Source: a virus. Taken from it: DNA of 29,008 nucleotides. The stretch's first letter is position 1; the number at the start of each line of letters is the position of its first letter. The translations under genes and the position numbers were made by a program. The notes under the pieces were generated by a model, which was given only the letters and a program-made list of their open reading frames with translations, was not told where the DNA came from and searched no databases. Of this stretch, positions 1 to 7,823 are shown piece after piece. Location of the stretch: positions 1 to 29,008 of the IMG/VR virus record IMGVR_UViG_3300020162_001081; one strand, written 5' to 3'.

Positions 1-597
1 AGTGGAACAGATGTTGGTGTTGCACATCAGAGTTCACCTTATGTCTCCATATATCCATGGACCACTGGTACAGGATTTGGTACCAAGTATGCTAACCCAG
101 CTACATTGCCGCCGAACAATGGCAATGCCGTGAATTTCAGTCCTAGTGGAACAGATGTAGGTATTGCCAATTCAACCACGACACCTTATGTCGGCATATA
201 TCCATGGACCACTGGTACAGGATTTGGTACGAGGTATGCTAACCCAGGTACATCACCTGGTGATAGCGTAAATGGAATTAATTTCAGTCCTAGTGGATTA
301 GATGTGGCTTTGGCCGGCGCCGCAAGCCCATATTTATTTTTATATCCATGGACCACCGGTACAGGATTTGGTACCAAGTATGCTAACCCAGCTACACTAC
401 CCTCCGGAGCAACCGGATACGATGTATCTTTCAGTCCTTATGGAAATGATATTGCATATGTAAATGGAACAGTAACACCAAGTATATCCGTATATCCATG
501 GATTTCGGGTACAGGATTTGGCACCAAGTATGCTAATCCGAACATTGCCACTTCTAGCACAGTGAACTCGGTGTCTTTTGCTGCGCTTGCAGCTTAA
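1..597 (+). CDS. Beta-propeller (WD40-like) repeat protein, 5'-partial
   Basis: The reading frame is open from base 1, so the true start lies upstream and at least 198 residues are visible. The protein is made of units of about 49 residues, each with an 'FSPSGTDVA' strand, an 'SPYVSIYPW' strand and a 'GTGFGTKYANP' loop. Four YPW copies are visible. The FSPxG and YPW strands resemble WD40-type propeller blades. The final unit ends in a hydrophobic strand (VSFAALAA) just before the stop, as expected if the last strand closes the ring with the N-terminal one. Proteins with this repeat are known from aquatic phages, where they are annotated as structural or fibre-like. A receptor-binding or fibre-tip role is inferred from its position at the head of the adhesin island. 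No enzyme motif is seen. An internal TTG at 106 is not a credible start because the repeat continues upstream of it. Confidence 0.8.
   Translation, partial: SGTDVGVAHQSSPYVSIYPWTTGTGFGTKYANPATLPPNNGNAVNFSPSGTDVGIANSTTTPYVGIYPWTTGTGFGTRYANPGTSPGDSVNGINFSPSGLDVALAGAASPYLFLYPWTTGTGFGTKYANPATLPSGATGYDVSFSPYGNDIAYVNGTVTPSISVYPWISGTGFGTKYANPNIATSSTVNSVSFAALAA
55..540 (+). repeat. In-frame tandem repeat, about 147-nt unit (4 copies)
   Basis: The sequence CCATGG followed by an ACAGGATTTGG core recurs with its CCATGG at 55, 202, 346 and 496, giving spacings of 147, 144 and 150 nt. The conserved block encodes YPWTTGTGFGTKYANP and is nearly identical in copies 1 to 3. Copy 4 has diverged (ATTTCG in place of ACCACT). 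The spacing equals one predicted propeller blade. Confidence 0.85.
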
Positions 598-618
598 TTA
601 TTTAAAAAGGAAAATAAA

Positions 619-993
619 ATGAGTTTTTATACTATTACGGAACAGAAAAAATTTGAAGCAATCGCAGATGCGGTTGTTGGTCGAGAAGAAGAAATTTTTA
701 GTTACGATATAAATATCACTAACTATGAAACAATGTTGATAACACTACCAGAAGGAGAATGGCCGCAACATCTCGTTCAGTATCAGAGATCAACACTGGA
801 TCAGGTACCCGATGAATACGATCAAACAGTTTCAGACTACCAATACAGAGATAGGATCAAGAGTCTTTTAAAAACCGAAAGACTTGAAAGAAGTAAATCT
901 TTCAAGGTTTATGAAGCACTTCTATCTCAACTTCCAGAAAACCAGAAAGAATCTTTAATTGCTGCTGCTGTACAAAAAAGATTGTCACAGTAA
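619..993 (+). CDS. Small acidic protein of unknown function in the fibre island
   Basis: This encodes 124 residues with no recognised domain. The start is supported by an AAAGGAAAATAAA leader ending at the ATG. The sequence is mixed acidic/basic and predicted largely helical, with a charged central stretch (residues about 60-95, rich in R, K, D and E) and a C-terminal helix ending KRLSQ. There is no signal peptide or membrane segment. It lies 21 nt after the propeller gene and 34 nt before the next gene, so it is probably cotranscribed with its fibre-like neighbours. A fibre-assembly chaperone is possible by analogy with small proteins beside phage fibre genes, but nothing in the sequence proves it. 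Confidence 0.75.
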   Translation: MSFYTITEQKKFEAIADAVVGREEEIFSYDINITNYETMLITLPEGEWPQHLVQYQRSTLDQVPDEYDQTVSDYQYRDRIKSLLKTERLERSKSFKVYEALLSQLPENQKESLIAAAVQKRLSQ

Positions 994-1027
994 TTTTGAT
1001 TGACATTCTTAAAAAGAACCACATAAA

Positions 1028-1219
1028 ATGCCGACAAAGCTTTCGCCTTCAAACTTAGATGAAACCCAAAACTTTTCAGCTTTGGTTCCTTCGGTATTCC
1101 AAGCAGCAAACGCAGCCTTCTTACAAGCAAACGCAGCCTTCCTACAAGCTAACACAGGTGGTGGCGGTGGAACCAGTTCAGCTGCAGCGGCAGGTTACTC
1201 ATTAATATTCGGGGGATAA
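1028..1219 (+). CDS. Mini fibre protein: N-terminal module plus two AAFLQAN repeats
   Basis: This encodes 63 residues. The first 35 or so (LDETQNFSALVPSVFQAAN) match the N-termini of the 953-aa protein at 3027 and the 245-aa protein at 10016. Two AAFLQAN repeats follow, then a GGGGG run and a short hydrophobic tail ending SLIFGG. It therefore contains the presumed attachment module without any distal domain. The stop codon is followed, after one base, by the ATG of the next gene in another frame, suggesting translational coupling. It may be a self-standing short fibre or adaptor, or the stump of a formerly longer fibre. Conservation of the module argues that the reading frame is real despite its size. 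Confidence 0.75.
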   Translation: MPTKLSPSNLDETQNFSALVPSVFQAANAAFLQANAAFLQANTGGGGGTSSAAAAGYSLIFGG

Positions 1220-1220
1220 C

Positions 1221-1592
1221 ATGGCAGCACCAAATTTAATCGGCGCAACAACAATCAATGGTAAAACAACCGGTGCAAACCTAACGAGCACAGCTGCAAC
1301 TACAGTGTTGAATAATCCAGCAAGTTCAGGTAAGTGTTTGAAAGTGAACACAGTCAATGCTTGTAACTATGGTGCAGCAGTAGCAAATGTAACAATAGGT
1401 TATTATACTGGTGCAAATGTGGGTGGAGTACAATTTCAAATTGCGGGAAATATTAGTGTACCTGGAAATAGTACATTAAATGTGATTGATAAATCTAGTC
1501 AATATTATCTAGAAGAAGGTACTAGTTTAGGAGCCACTGTAGGCACAGCCAATACAATCATTGTAACTTGCAGTTATGAGGATATAAGTTAA
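1221..1592 (+). CDS. Conserved aquatic-phage virion-associated protein, unknown function
   Basis: This encodes 123 residues beginning MAAPNLIGATTINGKT. The family is familiar from T4-like phages of marine bacteria: a small beta-rich protein with a conserved 'ASSGKCLKVN' segment, an 'ISVPGNSTLNVIDK' segment and a 'YYLEEG' turn before the last strands. No transmembrane segment or enzyme motif is present. The ATG follows GGGGGATAAC, a good purine-rich ribosome site that overlaps the end of the preceding gene. It sits between two fibre-like genes. A structural or fibre-accessory role is inferred from family context, and the molecular role is unknown. Confidence 0.8.
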   Translation: MAAPNLIGATTINGKTTGANLTSTAATTVLNNPASSGKCLKVNTVNACNYGAAVANVTIGYYTGANVGGVQFQIAGNISVPGNSTLNVIDKSSQYYLEEGTSLGATVGTANTIIVTCSYEDIS

Positions 1593-1593
1593 C

Positions 1594-2583
1594 ATGGTGA
1601 AGAGATATCAAAGTGGATTAATATCTGCTAACAATTCACCAACTAATATTTCACAAACATCTGGTTTTTTTAATATTAGTCAGCAAATGCAAGCCAAACA
1701 AGAGGGATTATGGCCACAAGCAAATAACAAAATAGACTCTTCTAGTGGCACAATTTTTACATCCACTCGACAGGTGGTATCTGGTCAAGTAATACAATAT
1801 AAATATCATGCTTTTTTATCCTCTTCCACTTTTGTGACAACCGGTAATGGCGTAGTTGATATATTAGTTGTCGGCGCCGGCGGCGGTGGTGGCGGAGGTG
1901 GCGCCACGAACCAAGGTGGTGATGGCGGTTCCGGCGCCGGCGTTGTAGTAATATCTAATCGATCTATTGCATCAAATACATATACAATTACTATTGGCGG
2001 CGGCGGATCAGGCGGAGCTCTTAGTGCGTCCGCTGGTGCAAATGGTTCAAATGGTACATTTAGTTCTGTAAGTGGAATTGTTGGAGCTAACTCAGCTGGC
2101 GGATTATTTGGCCGTGGTGGCGGCAATGGTGCGGCTTATCGAGCAGGAAATGGCGCCGGCGGCACCTGGACTGGTACCGCATCAGCAACTGCGGGTCTAA
2201 CACCAGGTATTGGATTGGGAGTAGATTTTTTTAACCTAGTTGATTTGGGTGAAAACACACCGGTAAGAAATTTTAGATTTGACACGGCAAACGGACTCAT
2301 ATACTTTGCAAGCGGCGGCACTAGTACATGGGCATCGACCACCAGCTCCGGTGGATCACCCGGAAGTGCCCGGGGGAATGCTGCGCTTGGCGGCGGCGCA
2401 GGCTGGGTAGTGACACAAACCTTTGGTGATACCGGATTGAATGCAACGAATGATGTACGACTTCTCCGTCAAGCTGCACCAAATATGGGTGGCGGTGGAG
2501 CTTCTGGATTTCGTGCTAGCGGATCCGCTAGCGATGGAAGTACTGGAGGTAGCGGGTTAGTTGTCATAAGATACAGAATATAA
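1594..2583 (+). CDS. Glycine-rich adhesin-like protein with GLWP N-terminal module
   Basis: This encodes 329 residues. Residues 1-45 carry the short motif EGLWPQ (GLWP at 38-41), shared with three other island genes. After a linker, a hydrophobic strand (DILVVGAGGGGGGG) opens a glycine-rich domain that ends at the C-terminus in GGSGLVVIRYRI. The same opening and closing strands frame the glycine-rich domains of the genes at 7824 and 13347. Glycine-rich repeats of this sort recall the polyglycine loops of T4-type gp38 adhesins, but homology is not shown. The role as a fibre-tip or receptor-binding protein is inferred. GC-rich GGCGGCGGC tracts contrast with the AT-rich surroundings. The ATG lies two bases after the upstream stop. 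Confidence 0.78.
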   Translation: MVKRYQSGLISANNSPTNISQTSGFFNISQQMQAKQEGLWPQANNKIDSSSGTIFTSTRQVVSGQVIQYKYHAFLSSSTFVTTGNGVVDILVVGAGGGGGGGGATNQGGDGGSGAGVVVISNRSIASNTYTITIGGGGSGGALSASAGANGSNGTFSSVSGIVGANSAGGLFGRGGGNGAAYRAGNGAGGTWTGTASATAGLTPGIGLGVDFFNLVDLGENTPVRNFRFDTANGLIYFASGGTSTWASTTSSGGSPGSARGNAALGGGAGWVVTQTFGDTGLNATNDVRLLRQAAPNMGGGGASGFRASGSASDGSTGGSGLVVIRYRI

Positions 2584-2617
2584 TTTATTTTCAATAACAT
2601 TTTAAAGGAGAAATATC

Positions 2618-2980
2618 ATGTCACATTTTGCACAAATTGATGAAAACAATATAGTAACTAGAGTACTAGTAATCGAACAAGATGTTGTCGATACTGGTCT
2701 ATTTGGAGAACCTAATACTTGGGTTCAAACAAGTTACAACACTTCGGGTGGCATACACCGTTTAGGTGGCACACCACTACGGAAGAATTATGCAGGCATA
2801 GGTTACACTTATGACTCTGAAAGAGATGCATTTATTCCACCAAAACCATATGCAAGCTGGATTTTGGTTGAAGATACATGCCAATGGCAAGCACCAGTGC
2901 CAATGAATGACGATGGTAAATTTTACCAATGGAATGAAGATACATTGTCTTGGGATGAAATCGTCACTCCAACAGAATAA
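2618..2980 (+). CDS. Conserved fibre-island protein, unknown function
   Basis: This encodes 120 residues beginning MSHFAQIDENNIVTRVLVIEQ, a family widespread in aquatic phages and usually found among fibre genes. Visible hallmarks are WVQTSYNTSGG at about 36-46, LRKNYAGIGYTYD at about 53-65 and a C-terminal segment (ASWILVEDTCQW, then KFYQWNEDTLSW). The last 37 residues align with the 71-aa protein at 9792. There is no membrane segment or signal peptide. A strong AAAGGAG ribosome site (2604-2610) precedes the ATG. A role in fibre assembly or as a virion component is possible, but the molecular function is unknown. Confidence 0.82.
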   Translation: MSHFAQIDENNIVTRVLVIEQDVVDTGLFGEPNTWVQTSYNTSGGIHRLGGTPLRKNYAGIGYTYDSERDAFIPPKPYASWILVEDTCQWQAPVPMNDDGKFYQWNEDTLSWDEIVTPTE

Positions 2981-2986
2981 TAAATA
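2979..2986 (+). promoter_or_regulatory. Candidate T4-type late promoter (AATAAATA)
   Basis: AATAAATA differs from the T4 late -10 element TATAAATA only in the first base. It begins at the stop codon of the 120-aa gene and lies 40 nt before the 953-aa fibre gene. It is supported by position and similarity only. Confidence 0.4.
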
Positions 2987-3026
2987 CTAGCTTGGGTTCA
3001 ATAACTTTCTAAAAGAATAAAAAGAC

Positions 3027-5888
3027 ATGTCAACAAATCTTAAACCGGGCAGATTAGATTCTAGTAAAGACTTTTCCGCATTTGTTCCTTCGGCATTTCA
3101 GGCAGCAAATTTAGCATTCTTACAGGCTAATGCTGCATTTACCGTTGCAAATTCCGGTTCAGGTGCGGCTTCATCTGGGTTATATGCGAATGCGGCTTTT
3201 TTACAAGCCAACTCTGCATTCACTAGAGCAAACAACTCGTTAAATATTACTACTGGCGGTACAGTTGCTGGCGATGTTATTATTACTGGTAATTTAACTA
3301 TTCAAGGTGAGCGCACCTACGCAAATACACAAACGGTGTTGATTGCAGATAACATCATTACTGTCAATGCCGCTATAGATCAAGCTTCTGCACCAGTTTT
3401 TAATGCTGGTATTGAAGTTGATCGTGGTTCTTCCGCCAATACAGCTCTGCTTTGGAATGAATCTACTGACAAGTGGACTGTAACGAATGATGGCACAAAT
3501 TATTTTAACCTTGCTTCAGATGCGGCTGAATCATATGCCAACGCAGCATTCTTACAAGCAAATACCGGTGTAACCAATGCGGCAACAGCTGACAGCAAAG
3601 CAGTAACATCCGGTTCATATGCTAATGCTGCTTTCTTGCAAGCAAACACTGCTGCAACAAATGCAACAAGTGCTGGCTTATATGCCAACGCTGCGTTCTT
3701 GGCAGCCAATAATTCTACAGACACTTGGGTAAGAGGTGCTGCTAACGCAGCCAGTTCTTATGCAAACTCTGCTTATACCCAAGCAAATACAGCAACTACT
3801 AATGCAGCAACAGCTGATTCTAAAGCAGTAACAGCTGGTTCATATGCAAATTCAGCCTTTGCCGCGGCTAATAGTAGTAATGGCACAGTAACTTCAGTGA
3901 CAGCTGGAACAGGTTTAACCGCAGGTCCTTTTATTACGGCTGGTAATACTCTCATAGTTAATGGGGTTGCTAGCTCTTACCTATCTGTGTCCGCTCTATC
4001 TGACACTCAAGCAATAGCAGTTTATCGTGGCGCATCTGGTTACCTACAAGCCGTTACTCTTAATGTCAGCGGTACAACAATCACATCAGGCACTGTACTG
4101 ACTCTCAATTCCACTAGCACAGTTCACACATCTGTCACTGCACTATCTGCTACTCAGGCTATAGTAACTTATTATGGTGTGAACCAGTACTTGCAAACCG
4201 CTACTCTTAATGTCAGCGGTACAACAATCACAGCAGGCACTATACTGACTGTTAATGCAGTTAGCAGCCAGCACAGCAAAGTTACAAAATTAACCGCTAC
4301 TCAGGCGCTGGTGGTTTTTCAAGGCCAATCTCCTTCGGATTACCTAAACACCTGTACACTAAACATCAGTGGAACAACGGTTACAGCAGGTGCCGTATTG
4401 ACTGTTAATGCAGTTAGCAGCGCCGAGACCTCACTCACTACACTATCAGCTACTCAGGCGTTAGTAACATACACAGGCGCGTCTGAATACCTACAAACCT
4501 GTACCCTAAACATCAGTGGAACAACGGTTACAGCAGGCGCCGTGTTGAATATTACATCAGCCGCAACCTACTACGGAGCAGTCACGGCCTTATCCGCTAC
4601 TCAGGCTGTGGTATCGTATCGTGGAACATCTAATTATGTAGAAGCTCGTACACTAAACATCAGTGGAACAACGGTTACAGCAGGCGCAATTCTGGTTGTT
4701 AGTGCAGTTGTTAGCGGCTGGCGAGCAATTACAAAAATAACCTCCAGTCAGGCGTTGTTGGCTTATCAGAATTCGGACTTATCTGGTCGCTTACAAACCG
4801 TTATTCTCGATATCAGCGGAACTACAGTCACAGCAGGCAACATTGTTACGGCCAGTGCTGGGAGTGCTTCATACATATCAATCACCACACTTACCACCAC
4901 TCAAGCATTAGTAGTATACTACGGAACAGATGGGTATCTTACAACCGCAACACTACAGTTATCCACCACAATCACAACCAGTGGCACAGTTACACTAGCT
5001 AATACAGCAGTAACTGCGGGTAGTTACACAAACACCAGTCTGACTGTTGATGCTCAAGGTCGTATTACAGCTGCAGCTAATGGTTCTGGTAGTGATGCTG
5101 CCAGTTCATATGCTAACTCTGCATTCACCGCTGCAAACACTGCTGCAACAAATGCAACAAGTGCTGGCTCATACGCAAATGCAGCATTCACCAAGGCTAA
5201 TACAGGTGGTGGTTCTGGTCTGTTCAACTCTGCAATCAATGTATCAACTGGTTATGCAGTCACAAGTGCTTTGGCAAATGCTGTAGTGTTTACTGCAAAT
5301 GCAACAGTTCATTCTATCTATATAACAAACATTGGTGCAGATGTTAATGCTGCAGTAACTATTACTGGTGACTTTACACCAGCAGGTTCTTCTGCAAATG
5401 TTTCATTGTTTAGAAATATTCCAATACCATCTCGTTCTTCTGTAGAGATGTTAAAGAAGCCACAAGTTGTCAGAACAAATGACATTATCAAAATGCAATC
5501 GTTCTTCAATAGTGTTGCTGCTTCTTCTAATGTACACGCAACTATTGTGTATGAAACTACTGCACTATCTACATTTGATAGATCAGCTGCATTGGCTGGC
5601 ACAGGTTACTCCACACTCTATACAGCAACAGGTAGTCCTGCGGTTATTGAGAGTATCAAAGTTGTTAACCAAGATACTGCATTTGGCAACCACGCAATCA
5701 GTATTATCTGGACAAACTCAGGCAACACTATACAAGGTTACATGGCCAAAGAAATTATTTTACCTGCAAACTCTACAATCGAGTTGTGTGAGGCACCAAA
5801 ATATCTGTCAACTGGAGATAAACTAGATATCTTTTCATCATTCGCCAACGTAGTATCGGTGTTCGTATCCGCTAAACGCACTTCATAA
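3027..5888 (+). CDS. Long tail-fibre-like protein with a seven-unit beta-propeller
   Basis: This encodes 953 residues. Residues 1-40 (LDSSKDFSAFVP...AAN) match the presumed attachment module of the genes at 1028 and 10016. Residues about 30-290 contain many YANAAFLQAN-type repeats with short charged linkers, a pattern of elongated trimeric fibre shafts in aquatic phages. They are interrupted at about 75-150 by a domain containing GNLTIQGERTYANTQTVLI. Residues about 308-655 hold exactly seven units of 49-51 residues with core LSATQALVTY...YLQT.TLNISGTTVTAG. Further ANAAF repeats occupy about 690-725, and a beta-rich C-terminal domain runs from about 735 to the end. The likely role is a virion fibre whose propeller or C-terminal domain contacts the host surface. 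The function is inferred; the architecture is seen. Confidence 0.82.
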   Translation: MSTNLKPGRLDSSKDFSAFVPSAFQAANLAFLQANAAFTVANSGSGAASSGLYANAAFLQANSAFTRANNSLNITTGGTVAGDVIITGNLTIQGERTYANTQTVLIADNIITVNAAIDQASAPVFNAGIEVDRGSSANTALLWNESTDKWTVTNDGTNYFNLASDAAESYANAAFLQANTGVTNAATADSKAVTSGSYANAAFLQANTAATNATSAGLYANAAFLAANNSTDTWVRGAANAASSYANSAYTQANTATTNAATADSKAVTAGSYANSAFAAANSSNGTVTSVTAGTGLTAGPFITAGNTLIVNGVASSYLSVSALSDTQAIAVYRGASGYLQAVTLNVSGTTITSGTVLTLNSTSTVHTSVTALSATQAIVTYYGVNQYLQTATLNVSGTTITAGTILTVNAVSSQHSKVTKLTATQALVVFQGQSPSDYLNTCTLNISGTTVTAGAVLTVNAVSSAETSLTTLSATQALVTYTGASEYLQTCTLNISGTTVTAGAVLNITSAATYYGAVTALSATQAVVSYRGTSNYVEARTLNISGTTVTAGAILVVSAVVSGWRAITKITSSQALLAYQNSDLSGRLQTVILDISGTTVTAGNIVTASAGSASYISITTLTTTQALVVYYGTDGYLTTATLQLSTTITTSGTVTLANTAVTAGSYTNTSLTVDAQGRITAAANGSGSDAASSYANSAFTAANTAATNATSAGSYANAAFTKANTGGGSGLFNSAINVSTGYAVTSALANAVVFTANATVHSIYITNIGADVNAAVTITGDFTPAGSSANVSLFRNIPIPSRSSVEMLKKPQVVRTNDIIKMQSFFNSVAASSNVHATIVYETTALSTFDRSAALAGTGYSTLYTATGSPAVIESIKVVNQDTAFGNHAISIIWTNSGNTIQGYMAKEIILPANSTIELCEAPKYLSTGDKLDIFSSFANVVSVFVSAKRTS
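3948..4990 (+). repeat. Seven tandem propeller-type units (147-153 nt)
   Basis: The (T/S)QA motif of each unit falls at 4005, 4152, 4299, 4452, 4599, 4746 and 4899, giving spacings of 147, 147, 153, 147, 147 and 153 nt. Several copies share long identical DNA such as CTAAACATCAGTGGAACAAC in units 3 to 5. Seven units is the classic count for a closed seven-bladed propeller. Confidence 0.85.
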
Positions 5889-5898
5889 GAGAAACACT

Positions 5899-7158
5899 AT
5901 GGCAATTAGTGGAATATTGACAAGTCGGAATCATTATAACCAGAGGGTTAGTGGTTTGTGGCCGACAATTTCTACATCTCTTTTTATTGTAACACCAGCA
6001 TCGGCAAGTATCAATGAGAGTTCATCATTAACCTTTAATGTTACTGGAGGAAATATTACCAATGGAACATATTACTGGTCAATTAATAATGTAACTACTG
6101 CGGCCGGTGATTTTTCAGCCAGTTCAGGTTCATTTACAATTACAAACAATGCTGGTTCATTTACAGTAACTGCGGCCGCTGATGCAACAACTGAAGGTAG
6201 TGAAACATTTACAGTATCAGTACGAACCGGTAGTGTTAGTGGTACTGTAGTTGCCACAAGTAGTTCGGTAACGATTAATGATACTAGTTTGACACCTGCT
6301 TCAACCAACCAATCGGCCATTTTTGGTAGCAGCACCTATGATGGTGTGAATTTTACCAATTTAGTTTCAAACACTGGAGTCGTTCAGAATAATGTTGCGG
6401 GTGTTGGTACTAATAGGGCTGGTTATGCCGGTTCAAATTACGGTACAGATAAGGCAATTTTTGCGTTTGGTGAATCTACAAATGAAAGAAAATTAATTTC
6501 AAACACCGGCGTTGTAGCATCAGCTGTTTCGGGTATAGGAACGATTCGTTACTACCTCGCGGCCGCTCCATTTGGCGGCGACAAAGCTATATTTGGTTAT
6601 GGCATTGGGCCCGGTTCCGTTAGAGTATCATTAACCAACCTAGTATCAAACACTGGCGTTGTTGCTAGTGACGTAAGCGGAGTAGGAACAATTAGAGGCC
6701 AGCTAGCTGCAACAAAATATGGCACAGATAAAGCTATATTTGGATATGGTACTGGGGCTAGCAACTATTCACTAACCAACCTAGTATCAAACACTGGCGT
6801 TGTTGCTTCTGATACTGCTGGTGTTGGTACTGTTAGATACTGGCTTGCAGCTGTAACCTATGGCACAGATAAAGCTATGTTTGGTTATGGACTAGGTGCA
6901 GCTAATTATTCACTAACCAACCTAATATCAAATACAGGTGTGGTATCTACTGACACTACGGGTGTTGGTACTGCTAGATGGGGATTAGGAGGCGCAGGTT
7001 ATAGTACAGATAAAGGCATATTTGCTTATGGTGCGGCGTCTGCTGGTGTGCCGTTATCAATGAAGAATCTGGTTTCAAACACTGGCGTTGTTGCTCTTGA
7101 TGCAGCGGGTGTAGGTACTGCCAAGTCGGTCATTACCGCGGCTTCTTTCGGTTCATAA
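5899..7158 (+). CDS. GLWP-module adhesin: Calx-beta-like domain plus six-unit propeller
   Basis: This encodes 419 residues. The N-terminal module ends in VSGLWPTI (GLWP at 19-22). Residues about 28-131 resemble a Calx-beta domain: an SINESSSLTFNV strand, then EGSETFTVSVRTG and a closing SSVTIND, with acidic residues where such domains bind calcium. Residues about 140-419 are six units of 44-49 residues with core NLVSNTGVV...GVGT.R..LAA..YGTDKAIFGYG. The array opens with a lone AIFG strand and stops at ASFGS, just before the matching strand would recur, as in circularly closed propellers. The gene at 8819 carries the same array without the Calx-beta domain. The likely role is a virion adhesin, and receptor binding is inferred. 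Confidence 0.8.
   Translation: MAISGILTSRNHYNQRVSGLWPTISTSLFIVTPASASINESSSLTFNVTGGNITNGTYYWSINNVTTAAGDFSASSGSFTITNNAGSFTVTAAADATTEGSETFTVSVRTGSVSGTVVATSSSVTINDTSLTPASTNQSAIFGSSTYDGVNFTNLVSNTGVVQNNVAGVGTNRAGYAGSNYGTDKAIFAFGESTNERKLISNTGVVASAVSGIGTIRYYLAAAPFGGDKAIFGYGIGPGSVRVSLTNLVSNTGVVASDVSGVGTIRGQLAATKYGTDKAIFGYGTGASNYSLTNLVSNTGVVASDTAGVGTVRYWLAAVTYGTDKAMFGYGLGAANYSLTNLISNTGVVSTDTTGVGTARWGLGGAGYSTDKGIFAYGAASAGVPLSMKNLVSNTGVVALDAAGVGTAKSVITAASFGS
6310..7158 (+). repeat. Six tandem SNTGVV/KAIFGYG units
   Basis: The TCA codon opening each SNTGVV motif lies at 6367, 6499, 6646, 6787, 6928 and 7075, so units are 132-147 nt. CCAACCTAGTATCAAACACT is identical in units 3 and 4 and recurs in the gene at 8819. 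Confidence 0.85.
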
Positions 7159-7210
7159 CAATTAACCAACCTAAATATTTTTTTACAACAACCTTTTTTA
7201 TGGATAAATT

Positions 7211-7816
7211 ATGGCATCAAATCTAAACTCTGAATTCAACTATCGTTATCAAGTTATTGGTAGCACACCGTGGGAAAAAATTAAAACTCTACAAGGATTC
7301 TTAGTCGGTAGAAAACGCGCAGCAGTGCTTGAAGAATGTGCTGAACTTAAATATCAAGCTAAACTAGAAGAGTTGGATCACCTAAGATCAATACCGGCAG
7401 CAAAGCACCTGATTCTAAATTTGCGTGCTGAAATTTTGGAATTAGAATCACACTTAGATGACCAAAAACATGCATTCGAACTTAATCGTAAAGAGATTAA
7501 AATATTGGAAAAGTTAATGTCAGAACTTTATATGGAAGTTGAACCAACAAGACTTAAACATGAAGACGGTACACTTTATACAGACGATGAGATGTTTGAG
7601 GAAAATGCTAACTATGAATTTACAGTAACTGTTGGTCGTGAGATTCAGGCAGAAATTATTGCCAATGGTAGACCAAGTCCTGCTAAATTATTAAATGCAA
7701 TGAGTAATCCGCAAACATTAGAGTCACTTAAATTAGTTGGGCTTATTCCAAAAGAAGCAGCCTTATTGATGCAAAATGATGTTGTTGGATTAATTGGTAA
7801 CGATACAACCGAGTAA
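7211..7816 (+). CDS. Conserved T4-like aquatic phage protein with coiled coil, unknown function
   Basis: This encodes 201 residues. It opens with FNYRYQVIGSTPWEKIKTLQGF and then RKRAAVLEE, the signature of a family widespread in cyanophages and related myoviruses. Residues about 35-110 are long charged helices with heptad-like leucine spacing, probably a coiled coil (ILELESHLDDQKHAFELNRKEIKILEKLM). The C-terminal half contains EIQAEIIANGRPSPAKLLNAM, also characteristic. There is no signal, membrane segment or catalytic motif. A GGATAAATT leader supports the ATG. It sits between two adhesin genes. A chaperone or fibre-assembly role has no direct support, so the function stays unknown. Confidence 0.83.
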   Translation: MASNLNSEFNYRYQVIGSTPWEKIKTLQGFLVGRKRAAVLEECAELKYQAKLEELDHLRSIPAAKHLILNLRAEILELESHLDDQKHAFELNRKEIKILEKLMSELYMEVEPTRLKHEDGTLYTDDEMFEENANYEFTVTVGREIQAEIIANGRPSPAKLLNAMSNPQTLESLKLVGLIPKEAALLMQNDVVGLIGNDTTE

Positions 7817-7823
7817 AACAAAA

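Noticed and set aside
1200-1240. Frameshift fusion of the 63-aa module protein to the 123-aa protein
   Set aside because: The downstream gene has its own ATG, a ribosome site (GGGGG) and the N-terminus typical of its family. No slippery sequence with supporting structure was seen.
7794-7823. TTG start for the glycine-rich gene, overlapping the previous gene
   Set aside because: The ATG at 7824 directly precedes the conserved GLWP module and lies just after the upstream stop. The extra ten residues have no counterpart in paralogues.
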